DNA of 64,000 bases from an uncultured Pseudomonadota bacterium. GTDB lineage: Bacteria; Pseudomonadota; Alphaproteobacteria; RF32; CAG-239. Every line of letters starts with the position of its first letter. The stretch's first letter is position 1. Of this stretch, positions 54,115-62,427 are shown piece after piece. Location of the stretch: the NCBI GenBank assembly GCA_902494875.1, contig CABUUO010000001.1, positions 1-64,000 of the forward strand. The letters run 5' to 3'. The notes under the pieces were generated by a model that saw only the letters and a list, made by a program, of their open reading frames with translations, made no database searches and was not told the DNA's origin. The translations under genes and the position numbers were made by a program.

Positions 54115-55458
54115 TTACATAAAGAACTCTATATGCAGATAGATAGTGGCGATGAGTACGCTTATCAGCATTGTCGGTATTGACCAAAGCAGGAAACCGA
54201 TGAAGCTGATGGGGTGGCCTTCTCTCTGAGCCATACCGGCGACAATGACGTTTGCCGAAGCGCCGATAAGGGTTCCGTTGCCGCCGAAGCAGGCGCCGAG
54301 AGACAAAGCCCACCAGACCGGCATCATCGCCTCGCGTCCGCCCATGGATTCTTCCATGGACTTAATCATCGGGATCATAGTGGCGACGAAAGGAATATTG
54401 TCGATGGCGCTGGACACGATTGCCGATACCCAGATGATAAGCATTGCCGATTTTTGAATGCTGCCATCGGTGATTTCCACAAACTTGTTTCCGAGCATGG
54501 CCAGAACGCCGGTAACTTCAAGACCGTAGACAATGACGAACAGGCCGGAGAAAAAGAAGATGGTCGTCCAGTCGACAACGCCGAAGATTTCTTCAATCTT
54601 CTGGTCTCTTTCGTCATGTTTGGCACCGAGCGTATAGAGCAGAAGCAAAACCGCCGCGCCGAACATGGCAATGGTGCCGTTGGCAATATGCAAATGTTCT
54701 GCGCTCATAAAACCGCCGATGACGCAAAACAGAACAAACAGTGATTTTTTGAGCAGAGACCAGTCGGTAATGCAGTCGATCTCGCTGATTTTCATAACCG
54801 CGCGTTTGTCTTTTTCGGTAGTGACCATACGTCGGCCCCAGATAAGGTCAAACGAGAAAACCAAAACGGCCATCGTAATCAGAACCACCGGCGTCAATTG
54901 TACCAGAAAGTCAGTAAAAGAAAGTCCCAAAGCCGAGCCGATCAGAATGTTCGGGGGATCGCCGATGAGGGTGGCGGTGCCGCCGATGTTGGAAGCAAAA
55001 ATCTCGGCAATCAAGAACGGGTAGGGGTTAATTTTGAGTTTGCGCGTGATCTGGAACGTTACGGGCGCAATCAGCAAAACGGTGGTAACGTTGTCCAAAA
55101 AGGCGGAGAAAAAGGCTGTGACAATTGCTAAAACGGCCAGAAGTCCGCGCGGGTTGGCTTTGACTTTTTTTGCCGCCCAGACGGCAACAAACTGGAACAT
55201 TCCCGACCTTTCGGAAATGCCTACAATCGTCATCATGCCGATCAGGAGCGAAAGAGTGTTAAAGTCAATTCCCTTTAATGCGGTTTCCTGCGTGAGAATG
55301 CCGGAGAAAATCATGACGGTGGCGCCCAGCAGCGCAACAATCGCCCGGTTTACCTTTTCCGTAAACAAAACAACGTAGGAAATGATGACAATGGCCGTTG
55401 CCAGAATTTTGGCATCCATTCCCCAGATGAGCTGCGGTACAGAGGTTATGTCTGACAT
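54115..55458 (-). CDS. NhaD/ArsB-type sodium:proton antiporter or ion transporter, copy 1
   Basis: 447 residues with about 11-12 membrane helices, ion-transporter (IT) superfamily. Two inverted structural halves each contain a conserved Asn-Ile-Gly-Gly or Pro-rich re-entrant site: FASNIGGTATLIGDPPNI in the first half and ACFGGNGTLIGASANVIVAG in the second. Acidic residues in membrane helices (SAFLDNVTTVLL, SSAIDNIPFVAT) are the candidates for ion binding, as in NhaD. The soluble loop holds GAKHDERDQKIEEIFG. Sodium, dicarboxylate or arsenite transport are all seen in this superfamily. NhaD-type Na+/H+ exchange fits best. Tandem duplicate with the next gene. Confidence 0.85.
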   Translation of the reverse strand: MSDITSVPQLIWGMDAKILATAIVIISYVVLFTEKVNRAIVALLGATVMIFSGILTQETALKGIDFNTLSLLIGMMTIVGISERSGMFQFVAVWAAKKVKANPRGLLAVLAIVTAFFSAFLDNVTTVLLIAPVTFQITRKLKINPYPFLIAEIFASNIGGTATLIGDPPNILIGSALGLSFTDFLVQLTPVVLITMAVLVFSFDLIWGRRMVTTEKDKRAVMKISEIDCITDWSLLKKSLFVLFCVIGGFMSAEHLHIANGTIAMFGAAVLLLLYTLGAKHDERDQKIEEIFGVVDWTTIFFFSGLFVIVYGLEVTGVLAMLGNKFVEITDGSIQKSAMLIIWVSAIVSSAIDNIPFVATMIPMIKSMEESMGGREAMMPVWWALSLGACFGGNGTLIGASANVIVAGMAQREGHPISFIGFLLWSIPTMLISVLIATIYLHIEFFM

Positions 55459-55545
55459 AATATGTTTTCCCTTATATCAAATTAATTTTATTCTACATTT
55501 TGTGTATAGCTCCATAAAGCTAAAATAATCTTAATTTTTGCGTTA

Positions 55546-55575
55546 AAAAAAAGAGGAGTTTGAAACTCCTCTTTT
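55546..55575 (-). terminator. Terminator of the second transporter gene
   Basis: AAAAGAGGAGTT / AACTCCTCTTTT stem with a 3-base loop. T run on the minus strand. Each copy of the pair thus has its own terminator. Confidence 0.85.
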
Positions 55576-55589
55576 AAGAAATTCGGACG

Positions 55590-56939
55590 TTACATGAAGT
55601 GTCTTATATGCAGATACAGAGCGGCAATGCCGGTTGAAATCAGCATGGTCGGAATTGACCAGATTAAGAACTTCATAAAACTGATGGGGTGACCTTCGCG
55701 GCCGGCCATTCCTGCGACAATAACGTTGGCCGAGGCTGCAATGAGCGAGCCGTTGCCGCCAAAACAGGCGCCGAGAGACAAAGCCCACCAGACCGGCATC
55801 ATCGCCTCGCGTCCGCCCATGGACTCTTCCATGGACTTAATCATCGGAATCATGGTGGCGACAAAGGGGATGTTGTCGATGGCGGTGGAGACAAAGGCTG
55901 AAATCCAGATTACCAGCATGGCGGCCTTTTCGATACTGCCGTCGGTATATTCGATGAATTTTTCGCCCATGACTTTCAGAACACCGGCTTCTTCAAGGCC
56001 GTAGACAATGGCAAACAGACCGGCAAAGAAAAAGATGGTAGTCCAGTCTACCAGGCCGAAAGCTTCCTCAATTTTGTGGTCTCTTTCATCGTGTTTGGCA
56101 CCGAGCGTATAGAGCAGAAGCAGAACCGCTGCGCCAAACATGGCAATGGTGCCGTTGGCAATGTGAAAGTGTTCGGCCATCATAAAGCCGGCAATAACGG
56201 CAATCAGGATAAACAGCGATTTTTTGAGCAGCGTCCAGTCGGTGATGCAGTCGATTTCGCTGATTTTCATTACGGCGGCTTTGTTTTTGTCGCTGGTAAC
56301 CATATTGCGTCCCCAGATTAAGTCAAAGCTCCAAATTAAGACCAGCATGGTAACGGCGACAACCGGCGTCAGTTCGTTTACGAAATCCATAAAGGACAGG
56401 TTTATGGCCGAGCCGATCAAAATGTTCGGAGGGTCGCCGATGAGGGTGGCTGTGCCACCGATGTTGGAGGCAAAAATCTCGGCAATCAGGTACGGGTAAG
56501 GATTGATTTTGAGTTTGCGTGTAATCTGAAATGTTACGGGAACAATCAGCAAAACGGTGGTGACGTTGTCGAGCAACGCCGAAAAGACGGCCGTAACCAA
56601 AGACAGCACGACTAAGAGGCCTCTGGGGTTGGCGTGAACTTTTTTGGCGGCCCAGACGGCAACGAATTGAAACATTCCCGATTTTTCGGAGATGCCGACA
56701 ATCGTCATCATGCCGATTAAGAGCGCCAGCGTGTTAAAGTCAATGCCGGCAATGGCCGTTTCCTGCGAGAGAATACCGGAAAAAATCATGACGGACGCGC
56801 CCAGCAGGGCAACAACGGCACGGTTCAGTTTTTCGGTGAATAAAATAATGTAACTGACAATCAAAACAGCGGCCGACAAAATCATCGGGTCCCATCCGAA
56901 AATGGCTGTTGACTGATGAGGCAAGTCTTCGATAGGCAT
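55590..56939 (-). CDS. NhaD/ArsB-type transporter, copy 2
   Basis: 449 residues from the ATG at 56939, which has AAGGAG ahead. An upstream start at 56984 is not needed. It is nearly the same protein as copy 1 over the whole length (e.g. AEHFHIANGTIAMFGAAVLL and TLGAKHDERDHKIEE), keeps the same LDNVTTVLL and AIDNIPFVAT acidic sites and the two re-entrant motifs, and differs mostly at the N-terminus and in a few loops. Arose by tandem duplication. Different regulation or pH range is a likely reason to keep both. Confidence 0.85.
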   Translation of the reverse strand: MPIEDLPHQSTAIFGWDPMILSAAVLIVSYIILFTEKLNRAVVALLGASVMIFSGILSQETAIAGIDFNTLALLIGMMTIVGISEKSGMFQFVAVWAAKKVHANPRGLLVVLSLVTAVFSALLDNVTTVLLIVPVTFQITRKLKINPYPYLIAEIFASNIGGTATLIGDPPNILIGSAINLSFMDFVNELTPVVAVTMLVLIWSFDLIWGRNMVTSDKNKAAVMKISEIDCITDWTLLKKSLFILIAVIAGFMMAEHFHIANGTIAMFGAAVLLLLYTLGAKHDERDHKIEEAFGLVDWTTIFFFAGLFAIVYGLEEAGVLKVMGEKFIEYTDGSIEKAAMLVIWISAFVSTAIDNIPFVATMIPMIKSMEESMGGREAMMPVWWALSLGACFGGNGSLIAASANVIVAGMAGREGHPISFMKFLIWSIPTMLISTGIAALYLHIRHFM

Positions 56940-57045
56940 CTTCAGGCTCCTTTTAATATAAAAACAGCGCCAGTATAGCGGCAAATCCTAAATATTGGTT
57001 TAATATTCCCATTGTATATATTGATTAAAATGCGGATTTTAATCG

Positions 57046-57777
57046 TCAGATATCTTTTTTATGCGCAAGATAATTGACCACGCCATAGAGCGTGTTCAGT
57101 TCCTGTTCGGTGAGGCGGGCGCGGGTAAAGATATTGCGGAGGTTGATGACCATTTTTTCGCGTTTTTCTCCGATGCGGTAATTGCCGCATTCGGCCAGTT
57201 CGTCTTCAATATGTTCGAGAAATTTGACGACTTTGCCTTTTTCTGCCAATTCGGTACCGTTCATTTCCAGGCGGGGTTCTGGTTTTTCGATTTGGGTTTT
57301 GTAGAACTCGTATCCAACAAGCAGAACCGCCTGCGACAGGTTCAGCGAGCAATGGCGGGGATTCAGCGGAACGTTGATGATGGAATCGGCCAGACAGACG
57401 TCATTGTTGTGCAGGCCGGTGCGTTCGCAGCCGAACATTATGCCGCACTTGACGTCTTGCTGCAAAAGCCGGCTTATTTCACCGGCCGCGGAATCGGCAT
57501 CGCAAACCTTCTTGATTTGGTCGCGGTGACGCGCGGTGGAAGCATAAACGTGTTGCAGGTCGGCAATGGCATCAACCGTTGTCGGATATATTTTGGCCTT
57601 GTAGAGGATTTCTTCGGCATTGGACGAGGCCGAAACGGCTTTGGGCGAGAGGTGATCTTCTCTCGGCGAGACCAGACGGAGTTCTTCCAGTCCGCAGTTC
57701 ATCATGGCTCGTGCGGCCATACCTACATTTTCTGCCAATTGCGGATTTACCAGAATGATTGCGGGTTGTTTTAGCAT
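57046..57777 (-). CDS. trmJ: SpoU-family RNA 2'-O-methyltransferase, TrmJ-like
   Basis: 243 residues. SPOUT knot fold: the chain begins with AIILVNPQLAENVGMAARAM and has MFGCERTGLHNNDVCLAD and VPLNPRHCSLNLSQAVLLVGYE in the second half, the SAM-binding knot. These marks fit TrmJ, which methylates tRNA at position 32, although related enzymes act on other RNAs. The C-terminal 80 residues are helical. Monocistronic or cotranscribed with the secreted gene 42 bp downstream of its start. Confidence 0.88.
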   Translation of the reverse strand: MLKQPAIILVNPQLAENVGMAARAMMNCGLEELRLVSPREDHLSPKAVSASSNAEEILYKAKIYPTTVDAIADLQHVYASTARHRDQIKKVCDADSAAGEISRLLQQDVKCGIMFGCERTGLHNNDVCLADSIINVPLNPRHCSLNLSQAVLLVGYEFYKTQIEKPEPRLEMNGTELAEKGKVVKFLEHIEDELAECGNYRIGEKREKMVINLRNIFTRARLTEQELNTLYGVVNYLAHKKDI

Positions 57778-57819
57778 AAAGTCCTCTGCCGTTTAAACGT
57801 TGTCAGCCGGCGGAGAGTT

Positions 57820-58158
57820 TTATTTTTCGGTTTTATTTGTCTCAGCAACGCCAAGCTGTTTGTTGATAAATTTACGCATTTGCTCTTTGTTGTCAACATT
57901 TACTTTGACGTCTTGAGCTTCGGGATTTTCTCTTTTGTTGAGAGCATTGGCATTGCGAACCAACTCCTTGAGGTCGGAATCTTCCGCACGGTAAATTTCG
58001 CCGTTGACGGTATTGTTGTATTCCTGGCGTGTTTTGACCTGAAGATCAATGATTCTTTCCTGACTGGAGGGTTCTTCCGCGGCAGGCATATCGACAGCAA
58101 AAGCAGCAGATGTGGAGAGCAGGGCGGTTATAAGACTCAATAAAAATTTGTTAAGCAT
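57820..58158 (-). CDS. Secreted small protein, unknown function
   Basis: 112-residue precursor with a signal peptide (LNKFLLSLITALLSTSAAFA, cleavage near 21). The mature part is polar and charged, without cysteine, and resembles a small helical periplasmic protein (QVKTRQEYNNTVNGEIYRAE). No family recognised. It lies 13 bp downstream of the next secreted-protein gene, so the two are probably one operon of exported proteins. Confidence 0.7.
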   Translation of the reverse strand: MLNKFLLSLITALLSTSAAFAVDMPAAEEPSSQERIIDLQVKTRQEYNNTVNGEIYRAEDSDLKELVRNANALNKRENPEAQDVKVNVDNKEQMRKFINKQLGVAETNKTEK

Positions 58159-58171
58159 CTTTTTTCTCCGT

Positions 58172-58774
58172 CTAGTCGGTTGAAAGAATGTCTATAGAAT
58201 TGAACAGCAGGTTTTCGATATCCAGTCCGGTTCCGATTTCAAAACCTTCCATCATTCCGTTGGCAATGCCGCCGAGCGGATCGGTTTTGACGTCGGCCTG
58301 AAGCAGCCCGTCATAAGCTTCACGCAGTTTCTTGGCATAGTTTTTGGGCATATCGCTGATGCCTTTGTCATAACTCTCCGGAATTTTGTATCCCATGTTT
58401 CTCAGGTGTTGCAGGGCGACGTTCATATTGTGGCGGTTAACTTCAGGGGCAATCATCTCCTGACCCTTGGCATCAGTAAAGGTCGTGGCTTCACCGATAT
58501 AATTCAGTTTACCATGCTGGCCGGAACCTCTCCAGGTCTTGATGCCGCTTTTGTCTCGGGCTCTGGCCCAAGGGTCGACCGGCAGGATTTCTCCGCCGCT
58601 GGAAGTATTGTTGTAAACCGGAGCGTGCGTAGGGTTCCCTGTTTCGGCAACATTGTCTCCGAAATATCCGTCATTGGGATGCGGCGCCCAGGGGTTAGAC
58701 GGCAACTGGGCCGTCGCTGCGGTTCCCGCAAGCAGAAAACTTAAGAAAGCCATGATTCCAAATGTATTTTTCAT
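58172..58774 (-). CDS. Secreted protein, unknown function
   Basis: 200 residues from the ATG at 58774, which has AGGAGA ahead. A longer reading to 58813 gives a poor signal. The signal peptide ends near residue 23 (FLLAGTAATAQ). The mature part begins with LPSNPWAPHPNDGYFGDNVA, is rich in Asn, Gly and Pro, then has a helical region (NMNVALQHLRNMGYKI ... YAKKLREAYDGLLQAD). No cysteine pairs and no lipobox. Role unknown. Operon partner of the 112-residue secreted protein. Confidence 0.7.
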   Translation of the reverse strand: MKNTFGIMAFLSFLLAGTAATAQLPSNPWAPHPNDGYFGDNVAETGNPTHAPVYNNTSSGGEILPVDPWARARDKSGIKTWRGSGQHGKLNYIGEATTFTDAKGQEMIAPEVNRHNMNVALQHLRNMGYKIPESYDKGISDMPKNYAKKLREAYDGLLQADVKTDPLGGIANGMMEGFEIGTGLDIENLLFNSIDILSTD

Positions 58775-58847
58775 AGATATTCTCCTATGCCGCCGATACT
58801 TACAATATAGCACAGATATTAGTATATTAATAGTTACAATTTCATTA

Positions 58848-58974
58848 AATATTGAGTTTTATAGGAAAACTAAAGCAATTTTGCATCGGCTCAAAAAATT
58901 CACGTACCTCTGCGTACGCTAAAATTTTTCCCACGTCTTAAATCACTTTATTTTTCTCTCTAAAACTCAATATT
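58848..58974. repeat. 127-bp palindromic repeat element
   Basis: The ends are a perfect 14-bp inverted repeat, AATATTGAGTTTTA and TAAAACTCAATATT, and the arms pair imperfectly all the way to a centre near GTACCTCTGCGTAC (58904-58917). It lies between mnmA and the secreted-protein gene and holds no reading frame. It looks like a MITE-like or palindromic repeat. Confidence 0.7.
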
Positions 58975-58982
58975 GCTTGACG

Positions 58983-58999
58983 TATAGGAAAACTAAAGC
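58983..58999 (+). repeat. Extra copy of an arm segment
   Basis: TATAGGAAAACTAAAGC repeats positions 58860-58876 exactly, 123 bp away, just outside the palindrome and against the mnmA stop codon. Confidence 0.7.
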
Positions 59000-59003
59000 G
59001 AAT

Positions 59004-60089
59004 TTATTTACAGATGAAACCGCCGCCCAAAACTCTGCTTCCGTCGTAAAAGCAGCAACCCTGTCCCGGAGCTGCTCCGTAAAAATCAGTCAGAATGTTT
59101 ACTTCTGCCATGCTATTGTCAAGAAAAATGACTTCGGCTCGGACCGGTTCCTGGCGCGAGCGAAGCTTGGCCATGACGCTTATTAGCCGGGGCTGTTCTT
59201 CTCCCAGCCAATTGACGTTGCGGATGATGACTTTGCTGCGTTTCAGCTCTTCTTTGGCACCGACGATCAGTCTGTTGTTTTGGGTATCCAGCTTCAGAAC
59301 GTATAAAATGCCGATGTCGCCGCCGATACCAAGACCGCGCCGTTGTCCGACGGTATAATTGACAAGACCTTTATGGCGGCCGATTATTTTACCGGCGGTG
59401 TCGACAATATCTCCTGGTTCGTTTTGAAATTCGGGACGAAGCTTTTTTATCAGTTCCGCATATTTTCCTTCGGCGACGAAGCAAATGTCCTGACTGTCTG
59501 ATTTTTCGCTGACTTCGAGTCCGGCATCGCGGGCTATTTGTCTGGTTTGTTCCTTGCTGAAACCGGCCAACGGGCAGCGCAGCATTTCCAGATTGCGGCG
59601 CTCAATGTCAAAAAGAAAATAACTTTGGTCTTTTTGCAGGTCTTTTCCGCGATGCAGTTCCATGCCTGCCGGTCCGGATTTTATTTCGGCATAATGGCCG
59701 GTGACGATGAGGTCGGCTCCGAGTTCCCGGGCTTTGTCGGCAAGGGCGCCGAGTTTGACGTGGCGGTTGCACAAAATACACGGAGAAGGCGTTTCTCCGT
59801 CCAGATAAGAAGATGTAAAATAGTTGACGACCTTATCGGCAAACAGGCGTCTGAAATCAATAAAATGGTGCTCAATGCCGATTTGTTCGGCCACTTTGGC
59901 CGCATCTGCAACTGACGAAGACAGGGGACGGTAAGGTGCGTCAAGCAAATCCATTGTCAGTCCGAACACATCGTATCCCTGCCGTTTGAGCAAAACGGCC
60001 GCAGCCGATGAGTCGACACCGCCGGACATGGCTATGCATACTCTGGTTTGCGCAGGAGATTTGTTAAAGTTTAAGGAAAGGCCGCTCAT
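59004..60089 (-). CDS. mnmA: tRNA-specific 2-thiouridylase MnmA
   Basis: 361 residues; adds sulfur at U34 of Lys, Glu and Gln tRNAs. The PP-loop is AMSGGVDSSAAAVLLKR near residue 20. The catalytic cysteines are in SPCILCNRHVK (about 103) and SDSQDICFVAEGKYAEL (about 200). DQSYFLFDIERRNL and the C-terminal beta-barrel (from about 260) are typical. It lies 2 bp after cysE, so thiolation and cysteine synthesis are linked in one operon, a sensible pairing because cysteine supplies the sulfur. Confidence 0.97.
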   Translation of the reverse strand: MSGLSLNFNKSPAQTRVCIAMSGGVDSSAAAVLLKRQGYDVFGLTMDLLDAPYRPLSSSVADAAKVAEQIGIEHHFIDFRRLFADKVVNYFTSSYLDGETPSPCILCNRHVKLGALADKARELGADLIVTGHYAEIKSGPAGMELHRGKDLQKDQSYFLFDIERRNLEMLRCPLAGFSKEQTRQIARDAGLEVSEKSDSQDICFVAEGKYAELIKKLRPEFQNEPGDIVDTAGKIIGRHKGLVNYTVGQRRGLGIGGDIGILYVLKLDTQNNRLIVGAKEELKRSKVIIRNVNWLGEEQPRLISVMAKLRSRQEPVRAEVIFLDNSMAEVNILTDFYGAAPGQGCCFYDGSRVLGGGFICK

Positions 60090-60091
60090 TA

Positions 60092-60769
60092 TTATTTTCC
60101 GTTTTTCTGTGCCTGCAGCTGCTTTTTTAACAATTCCAGTTCTTTGTTCAGGCAGTCTATCTTTTGCTCGATCGGATCTTTGATGTCCGGGTTGAGGCCG
60201 TAAGCTTCAAAGCGTTTGTTTTCCTTTTTGCTCTTTTCGGCTTTGTGTGCGGGAACACCGACGACGGTGGCGTTTGGTTCGACATCGCGAATGACGACGG
60301 CGTTGGAACCGATTTTTACATTGTCGCCGATTTTTATCGGACCCAATACCTGAGCTCCGGAACCGATGATGACGTTATTGCCGATGGTCGGATGCCGTTT
60401 GGTCATAACTTTTCCTTTTGCCGAAAACACGGTGGTGCCGCCAAGGGTGACATCATGGTATAAGGTTACGTCGTTGCCGATTTCGGCAGTTTCGCCAATG
60501 ACGACGCCCATGCCGTGGTCTATGAAAAATCCTTTGCCGACTCGGGCGCCGGGATGAATTTCAATGCCGGTAAGAAAACGTGCAAACTGGGACAAAATCC
60601 GGGCGAAGAGCTTGAAATTCTTTTTCCAGAGATAGTGATTGAGACGGTAAAACAAAATTGCGTGGAGACCAGAAGAACAAAGCACAGCCTCGATTCTGGA
60701 GGTTGTGGCCGGATCTCTGGTAATGACGGCGTCGACGTCTTGAAGAATAGACTTGTAATTTGTTTTCAT
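60092..60769 (-). CDS. cysE: Serine O-acetyltransferase
   Basis: 225 residues; makes O-acetylserine, the first step of cysteine synthesis. An N-terminal helical part (about 1-60) and a left-handed beta-helix with hexapeptide repeats (about 70-180): [31 protein letters not shown] (quoted in parts) with the catalytic histidine pair. The shorter N-terminus and the basic, coiled C-terminal tail ([19 protein letters not shown]) match the EpsC type. First gene of the cysE-mnmA operon. Confidence 0.95.
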   Translation of the reverse strand: MKTNYKSILQDVDAVITRDPATTSRIEAVLCSSGLHAILFYRLNHYLWKKNFKLFARILSQFARFLTGIEIHPGARVGKGFFIDHGMGVVIGETAEIGNDVTLYHDVTLGGTTVFSAKGKVMTKRHPTIGNNVIIGSGAQVLGPIKIGDNVKIGSNAVVIRDVEPNATVVGVPAHKAEKSKKENKRFEAYGLNPDIKDPIEQKIDCLNKELELLKKQLQAQKNGK

Positions 60770-60865
60770 TTTGTGCTACATTCCTGTGAAAAATTAATAA
60801 TTTATACAACTTTATAAAATTATAATCACTTGGTTACTAAATTTAAGTTAAGAAGAGATATTTAA

Positions 60866-61645
60866 ATGACTGAAGTACTATTTAACGGGCATGCCGGCCG
60901 GTTGGAAGGGCGTTATCATCAGAGTGACAAGCCCGGTGCTCCGATTGCGCTGATTCTGCATCCGCACCCGCAGTATGGCGGAACCATGAACAACAAGGTT
61001 GTTTACAGTCTGTTCAGCTGTTTTCAGAATCTGGGCTTTTCCGTTTTGCGCTTTAATTTCAGAAGCGTGGGGCGTTCACAGGGTGAGTTTGAAGACGGTC
61101 CGGGCGAGCTTTCGGACGCAACGGTTGCCTTAGACTGGCTGCAGTCGGTTAATCCTGAGGCGCGTCAGTGCTGGATTGCCGGATATTCTTTCGGTGCCTG
61201 GATCGGCTTACAGTTATTGATGCGGCGTCCCGACATCAACAATTTTATTGCCGTTTCTCCGCCGGCCAACGAAAAGGATTTTTCTTTTCTGGCGCCGTGC
61301 CCGACTTCGGGTTTGATTACGCAGGGCGGTGCCGATGAGATCGTTACGCCGTCCAGCGTGGCGGCTCTGGCCAAACGTCTCAACACCCAGCGTAACGTTC
61401 AGGTCGATTTTGCGCTGATTGAAGACGCAGATCATATGTATAACAATCATTTGGTTGATTTATATAAAATCGTCGGCAATTATGTGATTGAGGCCGTAAA
61501 GAAGAAAGCGCCGCAGAAAAAGCGCCGCGGCCGTCGCAAAAAGGTCGAAATGCAGGAAGACGAGCCGCTGATGATTGCCGATGAAAGTGACAGCAGCGAT
61601 GAGCTTGACAATGAGGCAGACGATTTCGTTGATGATGAAGAATAG
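60866..61645 (+). CDS. Alpha/beta hydrolase
   Basis: 259 residues. The core (about 1-215) starts with LNGHAGRLEGRYH-like sequence and contains HPHPQYGGTMNNKVVY, RFNFRSVGRSQGEFEDG and the nucleophile elbow GYSFGAW (Ser about 107). The acid and histidine are likely in GGADEIVTP and EDADHMYNNH. It belongs to the YfhR/UPF0227-like esterases that act on small substrates. The tail is unusual: a basic block KKKAPQKKRRGRRKKVE is followed by a very acidic end (DSSDELDNEADDFVDDEE), likely disordered. Divergent from cysE. Confidence 0.88.
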   Translation: MTEVLFNGHAGRLEGRYHQSDKPGAPIALILHPHPQYGGTMNNKVVYSLFSCFQNLGFSVLRFNFRSVGRSQGEFEDGPGELSDATVALDWLQSVNPEARQCWIAGYSFGAWIGLQLLMRRPDINNFIAVSPPANEKDFSFLAPCPTSGLITQGGADEIVTPSSVAALAKRLNTQRNVQVDFALIEDADHMYNNHLVDLYKIVGNYVIEAVKKKAPQKKRRGRRKKVEMQEDEPLMIADESDSSDELDNEADDFVDDEE

Positions 61646-61660
61646 GGCTTGAGTCCGACA

Positions 61661-61690
61661 AAAAAGGAGGAATTTTTATTCCTCCTTTTT
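61661..61690. terminator. Bidirectional terminator
   Basis: AAAAAGGAGGAA / TTCCTCCTTTTT stem with a 6-base loop. It ends the hydrolase gene and overlaps the last codons of the ribbon-helix-helix gene. Confidence 0.85.
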
Positions 61691-61891
61691 ATTTTTTAAA
61701 TGACGTAAAATGTAGATACGGATAGCACTTGAAAGATTTTCTTTTTCGCGCAGGGAATCAATTTCCGTCACCAACTGGTTGATGCTCATACATTTTTCTT
61801 TCGAAATGTTTTGCAACTCGGTCCAAAACTCTTCTTCCAGAGAAATGCTGGTCGAGTGACGGCCGGCGATAATGACGGATATTTTTTTCAT
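61676..61891 (-). CDS. Ribbon-helix-helix domain protein
   Basis: 71 residues. The N-terminal strand KKISVIIAGRHSTSISLEEE and two following helices (FWTELQNISKEK, SINQLVTEIDSLRE) form an RHH-type DNA-binding fold of the RHH_4 kind. Such small proteins usually act as dimeric repressors. Directly downstream of sspB with no gap (sspB stop at 61892-61894, ATG at 61889-61891), so the two are translated together. Target unknown. Confidence 0.85.
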   Translation of the reverse strand: MKKISVIIAGRHSTSISLEEEFWTELQNISKEKCMSINQLVTEIDSLREKENLSSAIRIYILRHLKNKKEE

Positions 61892-62374
61892 TTAGTGTTT
61901 TTTGCGGAAGGCATCAATAGAGATGACTGTTGCCGAGCCGGAGACTTTTTTGTTTTCCTTTTCTTCCTCAAACGTATCGGCGGTATCAAGATCTTTATTA
62001 AGCGTTTCGTCACTGAGGTTGAAACTTAATCCGAATTTGGCGTGCGGGTCGGCAAAATAGGTGATGGCGTCAAACGGAATTGTCAAAGTCTGCAATACGC
62101 CGCCGAAACTCAGGTCAACGGAAAAGGAGGTGCTGCCGACGCTCAGGTTAGAGAACTGATGTTGCAGGACAATGGTCATTTCTTCGGGATACTGATTTTT
62201 GAGCTGAGCGGAAATGTTGGTCTGCGGATGGTTGGTCTTGAATGTGATATAAAAATGGTGTTCACCCGGAAGCCCCTGGCGTTCGGCGATTTTTAACGCT
62301 TCAACGACAACGTTTTTCAATGATTTTTCAATTAATTTGTCATAGTTAATTTCGCTGATGAATTCTTCCTGCAT
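61892..62374 (-). CDS. sspB: SspB, ClpXP adaptor for tmRNA-tagged proteins
   Basis: 160 residues. The SspB fold: an N-terminal helix (EEFISEINYDKLIEKSLKNV), then strands HFYITFKTNHPQTNIS, EMTIVLQHQFSNLSVG and SVDLSFGGVLQTLTIPFDAITYFADP, the region that holds the tag-binding groove. A linker (about 120-145) leads to the C-terminal ClpX-binding tail ATVISIDAFRKKH, rich in hydrophobic and basic residues. It delivers ssrA-tagged proteins to ClpX. The tmRNA gene lies just upstream, and clpP-clpX are at 37.4-39.3 kb. Confidence 0.9.
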   Translation of the reverse strand: MQEEFISEINYDKLIEKSLKNVVVEALKIAERQGLPGEHHFYITFKTNHPQTNISAQLKNQYPEEMTIVLQHQFSNLSVGSTSFSVDLSFGGVLQTLTIPFDAITYFADPHAKFGLSFNLSDETLNKDLDTADTFEEEKENKKVSGSATVISIDAFRKKH

Positions 62375-62388
62375 GAGCCTATCCCAAT

Positions 62389-62427
62389 AAAAAAATGTTA
62401 AAGGGCCGTTCTGTTGCTGGGTGGCCC
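62389..62427 (-). terminator. Terminator of ssrA
   Basis: Minus strand: GGGCC (62427-62423) pairs with GGCCC (62407-62403), with a T-rich run to 62389. The stem is short and the loop long, so part of it may belong to the 3' end of the coding RNA. Confidence 0.6.
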
